From NCBI GenBank assembly GCA_033239525.1, contig BSYO01000025.1, positions 10,946,001 to 11,010,000 on the forward strand: a stretch of DNA of 64,000 nucleotides, given 5' to 3'. The notes below the pieces were generated by a model. That model searched no databases. It saw only the letters and a program-made list of their open reading frames with translations, and was not told the DNA's origin. Shown one piece after another: positions 34,250-44,869 of the stretch. The stretch comes from Nepenthes gracilis (Eukaryota > Streptophyta > Magnoliopsida > Caryophyllales > Nepenthaceae). Each line of letters opens with the position of its first letter. Position 1 is the stretch's first letter. Made by a program: the position numbers and the translations under genes.

Positions 34250-36482
34250 TGAAAGGATCGAGTTTTAATTTTATCATAATCTCATTCAATTAAATTAATA
34301 TAATTAAAATTGATATTAAAGGATGAAAAAATTTGGTCAAAAGATAAATTTGGATTGGATTTTATTAAGTTAAGGGATGCCCAACCGGTGCCAATGTGTG
34401 CCCGTACATGAAAGGTAGATTGGACATGCCTGATCGAAGCCTGAGCACCGATTCTAGTGATACCTGCACTTGAGGTACACCTGAGGTGACGCTTGTGTGC
34501 CACTGTATTAAATTATAGCACCTAACGTGTATTTAACTAGTGCTCAAATGCCACTTCAATATAAATAGGACACCCAAATGGTTTTTTATCATTTTTTCAG
34601 TAGAAATTGAGAGATGAGGAGAAGAAAGAGAAGGAGAAAGGAGAAGCCAAAGAATCTCAAATCAAGTGAATCAAAGCTAGAATTTTGATAATTTAGAGTT
34701 AAGGTAAGTACATCCCAAATTTTTCTTCTCTTATTGTAGTTCTTTTTTTAATTTTTGAGTATTTTTTATTTTAAATACTTAAGTATGATAAAATTTTAAA
34801 GTTATAATATTTATGTTTAGCATGTATGTGGTATTCTATTTATTTTGTTGTAAAAATACATGAAGTTCATGTCTAAGCTCATGTATATAGTATCACTTAT
34901 CTAAATTCTACAATATTTCATCATGCATGTTTTAAAATTATAATATAATGTTCTTCTATATTTGAATTTTATTTATACAAGTTCTAGCATGTTAATTTAT
35001 AGTTTGCATATTTTAGAAATTCATGAATTTGTCTTGCATGTTTGCTTCAAAGCTGAAAATTGTTGATATTATTTTAAGTTGCTAATTTCCTTTATTATTT
35101 TTCTTGCATGTCAGAATTTATAAATTTAATAGCTCTTGCATGTTTTTAATTTATACATGAGATTCTACATTTTTAAATTGTTAAGTATACATCATGTATG
35201 TGCTGAAAATGTAAACAAAATTGCTCTGCATGTCTAGAAATTTAGTAAACCTTTTTGCATTATTGAATTTTGCACATTTATAGAGTTTTTCTATACAACA
35301 TGCTAATTTAGCATTTCATGTGTTAAAAGTTTATCACAATTTAATTTTTATAGAAAATATAAGTATTTTATGTTATGAATTTATAAAATTTAAAGGAAAA
35401 CTCTACAATTAAACTAATATTAATGAGCGTTTTCTCCTAGATGAGAAAATCAAGAATGTGAATAAAAGTATAGAATTTTTATAAGAATATACATTGGACT
35501 ATGGTTATATTTTAGCGGGTAATCTATTATGGCATATCTTAGTATATTATAATGGTAAATTGAGATTTAATCCTATTATCTGATGAAAGCGATGTTCAAC
35601 CCCGTCTATAAATTATATATGTGATAGCCTACATATGGGTCATAAATAATAGCATACGGTCTTTAGTTGTATGAAAATAAATATAACTTGAATTTTAATT
35701 ATCCACTCTTTTAATTGGTGAGGCCCTATTGGCCTTTGATCTCTAAGAAAATTATATTTCAATATGATTTGATGATAAGAAATCTGCAAAATTGGATACA
35801 TGTATTGTCATGGAATTTCATTACACTTCATTGAAATTTGATACATTATTCCTTATGATATTTTTTTCATACAAGTTATATATGTTTAATTATAAATTAT
35901 ATGCCTTATTCATTTTTTGGCTCACTTTTTACTTATATTTTACTAACTCCTTCAAATGAGAAGTTTAGATACATGCAAGATAAGCACTATTGAGGAAGAA
36001 CTGTTTCAGGGAGATTAGTTTAGAATTTTAATGTTGGTTAGATGATGTATTTTAGTTTTCAGACAGTAGTTAGTGTGTTTATGTTAATTAGATTTATGGT
36101 TTGTAAGCAGTAAGATAAATGTTATTTTAGTTGGTATCACCTAGATGTAGTTTATATTGATTATGTTATTATGGACACAAGGTATCGATTGTTTGATAGT
36201 AGACAACTAATAAAATTTAGTTTTTAGTTTAATTGTTTACTTTAATTATAATATGATTGAGACAAAACCCCTTACGTAAGGTCTGATATGTCAATACGGG
36301 CCGGTGTTGGAGCCACATGATTGAATGGCATATTTTGGATCATATATATAATTTATATTATTTTATTTTGATCGGTTAAGGTATCAATTTGAGGTTCACG
36401 TCCAATATTAATTAGATGATTAATTGGTTAATTAATAATTAGATAATTGTTAATGAAGGGGATCGGAATTTGGGATATGACA
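34250..36482 (+). repeat. 5' LTR of chromovirus B (2233 bp)
   Basis: Starts TGAAAGGATCGAG and ends GGGATATGACA, each matching the corresponding end of the chromovirus A LTR. It carries GGTGCC/GTGCCC-rich upstream repeats (about 34375-34510), TATAAATAGG at 34560-34569, an AG-rich leader (about 34605-34660) and a long AT-rich R/U5 with repeated GCATGT motifs (about 34815-35330). Confidence 0.85.
34560..34569 (+). promoter_or_regulatory. TATA box of the chromovirus B LTR
   Basis: TATAAATAGG lies about 40 bp upstream of an AG-rich leader and downstream of GC-richer repeats, a typical LTR promoter arrangement, and corresponds to the box at 5465 in the related LTR. Confidence 0.6.
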
Positions 36483-36485
36483 AAG

Positions 36486-36496
36486 TGATATCAGAG
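36486..36496 (+). other. Primer-binding site of chromovirus B (initiator-Met tRNA)
   Basis: TGATATCAGAG, three bases after the LTR end ATGACA; one base differs from the standard TGGTATCAGAG. Confidence 0.8.
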
Positions 36497-36559
36497 AAAT
36501 TGTAAAGAGTTGTCTTATTTGGTTTAAAAATCTAATGTGATTGACCATTTTGTAATAAG

Positions 36560-37143
36560 ATTAAAAAATGTTGTTTGGACAAGGAGAAAATATTAGACCT
36601 AACTCATGTCCTAATCGAGTGGAAGAGTACTTGAATATAATGGTAAGGATGGTAGATGTTATGGAATAAAGGGCAAGGGGATTGCATAATTTGGAGCTGG
36701 TGGCGGCTAATCTTGGGATGGAGGCATCTGATCAATTCACTAATAAAAGGATGCCAGAATTCATGGGTGACCAAAATCCTATAAAGGCTAAAATTTGGAT
36801 CCGTTAAATTGAGAAAGATTTTGCTATAATTTGATGTCTAAAGGAGGACAAGGAAATGTTCACTTCATACAAATTGGGGGGAGAAGTTGACCATTGGTGG
36901 TTCATGAAGAAGAGAGTCATGGGATTAAAGAATGAGAAAATTTCTTGGGACTTATTTGTAGAGGCCTTTATAGACAAATATTTCCCTACAAGCTTGAGGA
37001 AATAAAAGAAGGATGAATTTGCCTGTTTGAGGTAAGGAAACCAGACTATGATGAAGTACAATGCCAAGTTTATGATGTTGTCCCTCTATACCCCTCATAT
37101 GGTTCATGATGAGGCGAGTAAGGTAAGAAAATTTCTACAAGGT
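36560..37143 (+). pseudogene. Gag of chromovirus B, 5' part
   Basis: Plus-strand pieces in order: RVEEYLNIMVRMVDVME, RMPEFMGDQNPIKAKIWI, GGEVDHWWFMKKRVMG, SWDLFVEAFIDKYFPTSLRK, MMKYNAKFMMLSLYTPHMV, DEASKVRKFLQG. This is the Retrotrans_gag fold region of plant chromoviruses. Several stops are present. It is cut at 37143 by the LTR-like insertion; the last 180 bp recur on the other side (40412-40591). Confidence 0.78.
36964..37143 (+). repeat. 180-bp direct repeat, left copy (gag sequence)
   Basis: GCCTTTATAGACAAATATTT ... TTTCTACAAGGT, repeated at 40412-40591 with about three substitutions. It sits directly against the left end of the inserted LTR (37144). It is far longer than the 4-6 bp duplication made by retrotransposon integration. 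Confidence 0.93.
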
Positions 37144-37353
37144 TGTAACAACCCGAAATCCCAAAATATTTATATCGGATTAAATTGGTATTATTTATTA
37201 TTTTCGGTAATTTTGGGTAATTCGGACGTGAGAAAATTAATTTAATATTACAAAATTTTGGGAGAATATTCGAAATTTTGGGTCAATGTCGGAGTGTGCC
37301 CATTCTATCGTTCGAGTGTCGAATTAAAGTTTGGGATTAAAAGAAACGTAATA

Positions 37354-37360
<7 letters not shown>

Positions 37361-37429
<69 letters not shown>
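37361..37429. repeat. TAA trinucleotide microsatellite (about 23 units)
   Basis: An uninterrupted TAA/AAT run preceded by a short TA run (about 37349-37361). It lies in the LTR-like insertion and generates a spurious poly-Asn ORF on the plus strand and poly-Tyr on the minus strand. Confidence 0.95.
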
Positions 37430-37969
37430 TTGATAACAAAACAGGGAGAGGGGAAATCGGGAGCAGAACAGGGGGGAAAAAGGGGTCACGCGAGGGTTTC
37501 GGCGAAGGAGAGAAAGAGAGAGGGAGGAGGGCAGCGCCGGTAGAGGCGGCGTCGGCGTCGGCGGCGGCTGGCGACGGCTGTGCAAGGCGGTGGCCAGCCG
37601 GGCGTCACGGTGGAGTAGCGGCAGCGTCCGCTGGAGCCCGTGAGGGAAGGAGCACGCGAAGGAAAAGAGGGGAAAATGGAGGCCTTCGGGTCCGATTCCG
37701 AGCTCGAGCTAGTTGGGAAAGTTGTAGAGCACGTCGAGGCAAGAAACCTCATACCCTCGTTTTTCATTTTCGTGCACTTTTGCTTTATTTTCTTCGGGTA
37801 TCCTTGTTCCGATACCGGATTAAATTTGTGTTTATTGCTTCCTATAATCTAAGCATGGATATATGTTAATTCGGAGACCTAATTTGTAGTCTAAGTTCGG
37901 TTTCAGAAGACGCAAACCCTCACCCACGCACGTGTCTTGTTCACGTACAATCGGGGTGTATTCGGCCCT

Positions 37970-38400
37970 CGATATTTGGGGCTTTTGTATAAATGGAGAC
38001 TAGAATACCAATACCCACACCCTAGGTAAGTTATTTTGTCGATTGGGTACCCGATTTGGTGAAATTATGTGAATTCCCGTTCGCGAAGCCTAACCCCGCG
38101 CCCGGGTGGTTTCGGGCTCTGATTCTTGGGGCTTTTGATTTAATTAAGACTAGATTATAATTATGTATGACTTGGGTAAATTAATTTGTTGGTTGGGTAT
38201 CCCAAATTGTGGTTATTTAGGGATTTTCGTTCGCGAAGCCCGTGACCCGCGCCCGGACGCTGTTTGATCTTCGATTTGGGGTTTAATGTGTAAATTGACA
38301 TGGGATTATAGTTACCCATGCATTGGGTTTGATAAATTACCTGTTAGATGTCCAAAATTCCGAGAATCAACCGATTCGTGCATATGTGCATTGTTCATGT
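37970..38400 (+). repeat. Three diverged tandem units of about 140-150 bp in the LTR-like insertion
   Basis: Each unit contains a GATTTGGGGCTTTTG-like start, a GACTAGA/GACATGG segment, TTGGGTACCC or TTGGGTATCCC, and (units 1 and 2) GTTCGCGAAGCC followed by CGCGCCCGG. The units start near 37970, 38115 and 38260. Divergence is moderate, so the array is old. Confidence 0.65.
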
Positions 38401-40411
38401 GCTTTGTTCGTACCTTGCACACGGGTATTTTGCTCGTCCGAAAACTTCGGACGATATTTTGTGTAATACTTCATTGTTTAAATGCCGATTAAGTGATATG
38501 TGTTTGTAGAGAGAGGAAGTTGAGGCACAACAGCAAGCACGACGAGAAAGAAAGGGGAGAGACCACGGTTTGATTCAATCGGGTAAAATAATGGTAGAAC
38601 GAGATCGTGCAAGTGTACTTCGGACATGTTTTCACTTTACTGATTTCATACTTTAAAACCGATGAAAATGCTCTAAAAATGTTGTTGAAGCATGTTTCCC
38701 TCGATTAATTGGTTAGATTTCATGTTTGTCCATGTTTGTTTATGTTTATTGAAGTATTTGGCTCCGATTTCATGCATGGACTTGTGTTATGTGTTTAATT
38801 TGACTTTGAGAGAACATGGCCAAACTCTAACACGAAATTTTGGGGATTTATGGTTTAAATGCATGATTAAGTATGTATATTTGGATTTATGGCTTGATTT
38901 CATGAAATAAGGCTTGTTTAGAGACCGATTTGTGTCCGGAAGTTTTGGCAAAGCACTAAGTACGAAAATGAAAGGGTTTTAGTGATTTTTAACCAAAGCT
39001 CCAGTCATAAAAAAGTTAATTGACATCGTAATGAAGCTTCCTGTATAATTTGTTTCTGAAAAATTACACGGACTTGTACCAACGAATTTTCATGCACCGT
39101 TGAATTTAATCTGAAGGAGTTTTAGACCGAATTCGTATGTATGAAAGCGAATTTTGAAACTATGATTGTGAAAGAGGCTATTTCATTATAGTTATTCTAG
39201 GACCCGATCATGACTTGATTCGGATAGGTTCTCGGCATGCCTTCGGACTTTCGGTGGTAATCGAGGATAACTCGTCCATGGAGTTATTTGTGGTCCGCCG
39301 CCTCGGGCGTTACGGTCGAGAAAATTTGCATTACCGGCCTACCTTGGGTGGCACACCATTTCGATCCCTCTAGATGGGATACTTACATTTCGGCCTTGGA
39401 TTGTGTGGAGTGAACACAATCTATCCTCGATCACTCGCCCCCTCTTGCTAGTAGGGTACGCTAGCAAGATCATCATCGCTACATTGTGTTAATCGCCGAT
39501 TTACGATTTGATTTTCGTTATTGGCAGCTCTTCGTCGATTTGAATTCGGGTTACCGTCATGACGACGGTTTCATATTCTGATTCCACTACCGATTTCTGG
39601 CTACAAGTCTTCGACATCGATCTCAGTGGATGATTTACGTTTCGACTTGATTTTGGTTTATGAAGTATACTACTGTCATAGTATGATTTTTCTGTTTCCT
39701 GAATTACTTTCTGTCTGAACTGTTCTATTCTGCACTGTTACATGACCGTTCTGCATCATGGTTTTACTGCTCATGTGCATGTACCTTGTTGGGCCTCGGC
39801 TCACTATTTTAGTGTTTTCTCCCCCTCCAAATCAGACAGTAGAGCTTTTACCTGACGAAAAAGAGTAATCAGAGAGAGAAGCTTCTTGAAGACTTTTGAG
39901 GATCATAGCATATTGGAGCTATTTTTGGAGGAGCCTGTCGAAGTAAAGACCTAGCTGCATATGATTTTTGTATACTGATCTTGTGATTTTTGATGTCTTA
40001 GAACAAGTCAATTTTTGTATAGAAAGCTCATGATGAGTATGATAGTAGAAGAGAAAATGCTATGTTTCTGCAGGTTCTTAGTTTACTTCCGCTATATACT
40101 TTGGATTTACTGTGCAGGTCCTAGATGGCATCTCGTTATTAATTGTTAGAATAGTGAATGTTTTATGAATTTGTGCCATGGATGGCACATATGATCCTGT
40201 AAATGATTGTTGTAAGAATTGTGAATGATGGATAGTTGTGTGCTTGTTATGGATGAATATTACAGGGTTGTATTTTTGAGTTTTCATCCAGTTATAAAGG
40301 AGACTCTGCCGAAATTTCTGCAGAAGTCTTGCCTTATATTTAGACCGTTAATCGTGTTATCTGTTTGACGGAAGCTTTTGAGGATAAAAAAAAATAAATC
40401 CGTTCCGTCAA

Positions 40412-40591
40412 GCCTTTATAGACAAATATTTCCCTACAAGCTTGAGGAAATAAAAGAAGGATGAATTTGCCTGTTTGAGGTAAGGAAACCAGACTATGAC
40501 GGAGTACATTGCCAAGTTTATGATGTTGTCCCTCTATACCCCTCATATGGTTCATGATGAGGCGAGTAAGGTAAGAAAATTTCTACAAGGT
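40412..40591 (+). repeat. 180-bp direct repeat, right copy (gag sequence)
   Basis: Second copy of 36964-37143, starting one base after the LTR-like insertion. Differences include GACGGAGTACATTGCC here against GATGAAGTACAATGCC on the left. The gag frame continues from here (CTTAATGACGCTATCC). Confidence 0.93.
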
Positions 40592-40950
40592 CTTAATGAC
40601 GCTATCCAAAAGTAGCTTGTGATGTTAAAATTGAGGACTTACAAAGATGTGCTGGACCGAGCTCTCTTACTTGAATAAGAGTTAAAATGAGAGAAATTCT
40701 TTAAGAAGAAGATTGCTAGCCATGAAGGCCAAAATTTGGGTCCAAGTTTGGGGCCATCAAGATCCCACGAAAGATTTAAGACAGTATAGAAAGGAAAGAA
40801 AGGAGTTGAAATCCATGGTGTATTGGGCCTTCAATCATCAATGCCCGTGTGCCCTCATTGTAGCAAGTCCCATGGAGGATGACCCTGTTATAAGATTTTG
40901 GGAGCCTGCTTCAATTATTGTCAGCCCGGTCACATGATCAAAAATTGTTT
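40412..40950 (+). pseudogene. Gag of chromovirus B, 3' part with zinc knuckle
   Basis: Continues the gag after the duplicated 180 bp: a broken frame through ALLLE-like sequence, then CPHC-like residues and GACFNYCQPGHMIKNC at about 40897-40945. The latter is a CCHC zinc knuckle (C-x2-C-x4-H-x4-C) that binds the packaged RNA. It is followed by the short tandem repeat at 40974. Confidence 0.75.
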
Positions 40951-40973
40951 TCATCCAACGAGGAAAATGGTAA

Positions 40974-41160
40974 GGAAGCCAAGTATTTTAGGAAGAGTTT
41001 TTTGCAGTGATGGTCAAGATGTGGATCAAGGATTGTCCTTTCCTTCGAGCCAAAAGGATAGGAAGCCAAGTATTTTAGGAAGAGTCTTTGCGGTGACGGC
41101 CTAAGACACGGATCAAGGATTGTCCTCATCCCTTGATGCAAATGGTGAGTAAGCCAAGTA
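40974..41160 (+). repeat. 87-bp tandem duplication between gag and protease
   Basis: GGAAGCCAAGTATTTTAGGA starts at 40974 and again at 41061. Both units continue through AGAGT(T/C)TTTGC(A/G)GTGA and GGATCAAGGATTGTCCT. A partial third start (AAGCCAAGTAGTGATGG) lies near 41151. It produces a repeated peptide KPSILGRVF in one frame. Confidence 0.85.
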
Positions 41161-41750
41161 GTGATGGCCCAAGAAGTGAATGCATTGCCAATGGTGGTGG
41201 AAGGTAAACTTACTATCTTTGGAACTTTAGCATATGTACTTTTAGATTCGGGGTCTACACATTTGTTTGTATCACCTAAACTTATTCAATATTTGATGTC
41301 ACCCCTAAGGATCGTGGATTTTGTATTAGTAGTGTCAACACTACATAATCGTCTTTGGTCACGGATATTGTGTACCCTAGGTGTGTGGTTTGGATGCATG
41401 GATTGGAATTGGTAGTAGATTTAATTTTACTAGACATGTATAATTTTGACATAATATAGGTATGAATTGATTAGTTAGTTATCATGCTAGCATAGATTAT
41501 TTTCATAAGAGGGTCTATTTTACAATTTCGGGATGTGAACCCTTTTATTTTCAAGGAGTAATGCATAAATAATCCCATTATATGATTTAGGCTTTGCATG
41601 CTCGTCATTTGATAAATTGTGGATGTCAAATCTATCTAGCTTACGCAAACACAATTGAAAGTCATAATGTTTTGACAAATGACATACCAATAGTATGTGA
41701 GTTTGAAGATGTAGTTATAGAAGATTTACTAGAATTACCGCTGAACTAAG
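41161..41750 (+). pseudogene. Aspartic protease and PR-RT linker of chromovirus B
   Basis: An 84-codon segment with VLLDSGSTHLFVSPKLIQYL: the protease active site D-S-G-S-T-H is intact. The frame then breaks. Further right, the linker before RT is seen as CEFEDVVIEDLLELPLN in another frame (about 41698-41748), matching VVxEFxDVFPxELPGLPP in relatives. Confidence 0.8.
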
Positions 41751-43110
41751 AGATTGAATTTGAGATTAAGACAATATTTGGAGCAACACCAATACCAAAG
41801 ATCCCTTATAGAATGGCACCTTTGGAGCTTAAAGTATTGATGTTACAATTGCAAGAGTTATTGGATAAAGGTTTTATCCAACAAGTGTGTCTCCTTGGGG
41901 TACTCTGGTACTATTTGTGAAGAAGAATGATGGTCTATGAGGTGATTGATTACCTGGAGCTAAACATGATCACCATTAAGAACAAATACCTGTTGCCATG
42001 GATTGATGACTTGTTTGATCAATTATAAGGAGTGTAAGTATTTTTGAAGATTGATCTTCATTTAGATTATCATCAATTGAGGATTAAGAAGGAAGATGTG
42101 GCAAAGACGGCCTTCTAAATAAGATATGAGTATTATGAGTTTCTAGTTATACCTTTTTAGTTGACTAATACCCCTAAAACTTTTATAAATTTGATAAATC
42201 GGGTGTTTCAACTATATTTTAACAAGTTTGTGGTGGTATTGATCGAGATAATATTTTAATATACTCGAGGAGATATGATGAACATGAGATGTATTTGTGG
42301 ATTGTACTTCAAGCATTTCGAGAAATGAGTCATATGTTAAGCTGAAGAAGGATGAGTATTGTCTCAAAAAAGTTATATTTTTAGGTTATGTCATTTCAAA
42401 GGGAGGTATTTTGATTGATCCCAAGAAAGTTGAAACTGTGATCAATTGGAGTTGATTGATAACGGTAACTAAAGTAGGAGCTTTTGGAAAATGACAGGCT
42501 ATTATCGAAAATTTATATAAAACTTTTTTAGAATTTCCATACTGTTAACCCAATTAATGTAAAAGGATGTTAAATCCAAATGGATGGAAGATTGTGAAAA
42601 GGGTTTCTAGGAACTGAAGTGCCATTTGATGACCGCCCCTATTTTGATGATTCTTGAAGTATTCGGAGGATTTGTGATTTATTGCGATGTGTCTAAGACC
42701 AGATTAGGATGTGTCTTAATGTAACATGGGAAAGTGATCGTTTATGGATCAAGGAAATTGAGGAAACATGAAAGAAATTACCCGACGCATGATTTAGAAT
42801 TGGTGGTGGTGATTTTGACACTGAAAACTTGGAGACATTATCTTCATGGAAAGAATTTTTGGTGTATTCGGACCATAAGAATCTCAAGTATTTATTCTCT
42901 TAAAAGGAATTAAATATGAGATATCAAAGATGGATGGATTTATTAAAAGATTATAATTGTGAGATGCAGTGCCAATTGGGAAAGGCTAATATTGTGACAG
43001 ATGCTTTAAATTATCGAATGATAATATTTGTAGCTCATTTGAGGAATCAAAGAGATGGAGATATTAGAATGTATAAGGTATTGTAATATAAACAAATACT
43101 CCTAAGGTAA
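41751..43110 (+). pseudogene. Reverse transcriptase and RNase H of chromovirus B, broken
   Basis: RT pieces: [18 protein letters not shown] (about 41790-41840), [16 protein letters not shown] with LTNTPKTFINLINRVFQLYF and NKFVVVLIEIIF (about 42145-42255; the catalytic FIDDILIYS is damaged). LGYVISKGGILIDPKKVE follows near 42385-42430. RNase [41 protein letters not shown] and [12 protein letters not shown] (about 42660-42860). Stops are frequent. Confidence 0.8.
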
Positions 43111-44719
43111 TCGGATGATATTGTCGTATTTTCAAGTGCAATTGGAGATTATTGAAAAAATTAAAGTAGTCCAAATGGATGATTTATTCTTGGTGGATGT
43201 TGTTGGAGATTTGAACCAAAATTTTAGCGTAGATTTCAGTATATAGGCAATGGAGTCTTGAGATTTTGGAAACAAATAAGTATGCCAGATGTTGTGGAAT
43301 TAAAATAAGAAATTATGAGTGAGGCTTATTGATTGAAGTACATGATCCACCCAAAAATTAATAAGATGTATCCAAACTTGAAGAATATGTTTTGGTGGAG
43401 GTACATGAAAAGAGAAATTGTGGCTTATGTTAGAAGATATTTGATTTTCCAACAATTAAATGCCGAATATAAAAAGCCATCCGACCTAATGAAGCCTTTG
43501 TTGACTCCCAGTTTGAAATGGGAAGATATAATAATGAATTTTATAATGGGATTGCCAAGGATGGCAAAAACCATTATCACTGTTTGGGTAATTGTGAATC
43601 GGTTTACCAAATCAGCTAATTTTATAACCTTATAGATGACATTCTCTAGAGATTGGCTGACAAAATTATATATTAATGAGGTGGTCATATTGCATGGTGT
43701 GCCAACTTTCTTTGTATCTAATCGAGAACCACTATTTATCTTTAAAATTTGAGAAAGTTTGCATTGAGAATTAGGGGCTAATTTGAAGTTTTGTATAACT
43801 TATCAATCTCAAATAGATTGATAATCGGAATGGACGATTCAAATTTTGGAGGACATGTTAATAACTTCGATTTTGGAAATGAAGGGCAATTGGAACGATT
43901 ATCTATCATTAATGGCACATTTGGTTGGAGGGAATAAGAATGGAATAGAATTTCTATTTCTTATGAATAAATATTCCTCCGTTGGATTATAAATTTAGTT
44001 GAAAATAAATATTTCTTTAAAATAACTATTATATTCTCACATTATTCCATTTCAATAACCAAATATACCGTAACTGAATTTGTATATAATAATAACTACC
44101 TAGCAACCATCGGTATGGCTCTGTTAGAGGCTTTGTATGGAAGAAGTATCATTCCCTAGTTTATTGGGAGGTGATTGGAGATATCAGACTTTTGGGACCA
44201 GATGTCATACAAGAGATATCCGATAAGATTCATTTGATTCATGACCGGTTAAAAGTTATTCAAAGTAGGCAAAAGAGTTATGCTGATCGGAGAAGATCGA
44301 AATTGAGTTTTGATGTTGGAGATTATATATTTTTGAAAATCTCAAAGTTTGGATTTAAAGGAAAATTGAAATTAAGATTTATTGGACTGTTAGAAACTTT
44401 GGAGAAGATTAGTGAAGTAGCCTATAAATTGGCTCTACCCCCAAATTTATGAAATGTTCATAATGTATTTCATGTATCTATGCTTCAAAAATATGTGTAT
44501 GATCTGACACACATCATTGAATTTGAGTTGTTGAGGATAAATGAGGATTTAACGTACATTAAGGAATCGGTTTATATTTTGGAAAGAAGAGATCAAGTAC
44601 TTTGGATAGAAATAATTCCATTGGTCAAGGTCTTATGGAGAAACTATTCTTTTGAAGAAGTCACATGGGAAAGAGATGATGAGATCCAAGAGAAATATCC
44701 ACATTTGTGGGAAAAATGA
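43111..44719 (+). pseudogene. Integrase and chromodomain-like C-terminus of chromovirus B
   Basis: 43333-43635 is open: HPKINKMYPNLKNMFWWRYM, VAYVRRYLIFQQLNAEYKKP, LKWEDIIMNFIMGLP, and FTKSANF (zinc-binding domain and start of the catalytic core). A MITE-like insertion splits the core between WNDYLSLMAHL and YNNNYLATIGMALLEALYGR. 44171-44452 is open: IHDRLKVIQSRQKSYADRRR, FDVGDYIFLKISKFG, GKLKLRFIGLLE. 44480-44719 ends with VLWRNYSFEEVTWERDDEIQ and EKYPHLW, the chromodomain-related tail of chromovirus integrases. Confidence 0.85.
43927..44072. mobile_element. MITE-like insertion in the chromovirus B integrase
   Basis: About 146 bp interrupts the integrase frame. Left end CATTTGGTTGGAGGGAATAA, right end (reverse complement) TATTTGGTTATTGAAATGGA: imperfect inverted ends of the TTTGGTT...GGAAT type found in plant MITEs. 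Flanks TTAATGGC and GTAACTGA may be a diverged 8-bp duplication. Removing it restores the conserved order of integrase blocks. Confidence 0.55.
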
Positions 44720-44869
44720 AGCACGGTGGCAGTGATCACTTCCACTAGAAGCAGTACAGGATCAGAGCACCAAAATGAAGGGATTATGGGCTAATCAACC
44801 TTACACCCCTGATTGACACACGCTCCAATGTCTTCATGCAGATCCGTGGAAAAAAGTTCCTTAAGTGAT

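Larger units (their letters stand above)
37144..40410. repeat. LTR-like insertion (solo LTR, 3267 bp) inside chromovirus B gag
   Basis: Termini are TGTAACAACCCGAAATCCC and CCGTTCCGTCA. The start resembles LTR termini of plant Tekay/Del-type chromoviruses (TGTAACGACCC). No coding domain lies inside, which fits a solo LTR; orientation is not settled. It contains a TAA microsatellite, a GC-rich segment (37440-37780), a TATA-like TATAAATGG near 37988 and about three diverged tandem units of 140-150 bp (37970-38400). There is no short target duplication: the host element resumes 180 bp upstream of where it left off. The 203-codon ORF at 37258-37869 is a microsatellite artefact. Confidence 0.72.
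34250..44719 (+). mobile_element. Ty3/gypsy chromovirus B, interrupted and lacking its 3' LTR
   Basis: 5' LTR (34250-36482), primer-binding site (36486-36496), gag (about 36560-37143 and 40412-40950), protease, RT, RNase H, integrase and a C-terminal chromodomain-like end at 44719. The run is broken by an LTR-like insertion (37144-40410) and a MITE-like insertion (about 43927-44072). No 3' LTR follows: Tat-1 sequence starts within about 130 bp. LTR and primer layout match chromovirus A. The Tekay/Del-like placement is inferred from the C-terminal motif and the long LTRs. Confidence 0.87.

Noticed and set aside
37258..37869. 203-codon ORF with a poly-Asn run
   Set aside because: It is a translation of the TAA microsatellite and neighbouring GC-rich LTR sequence; no domain is present and the opposite strand gives an equally artificial poly-Tyr ORF.
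37144..40410. Idea that the insertion is a complete non-autonomous transposon with a 180-bp target duplication
   Set aside because: No transposon class I know makes a duplication that long, and the termini are LTR-like, so recombination between LTRs is preferred.
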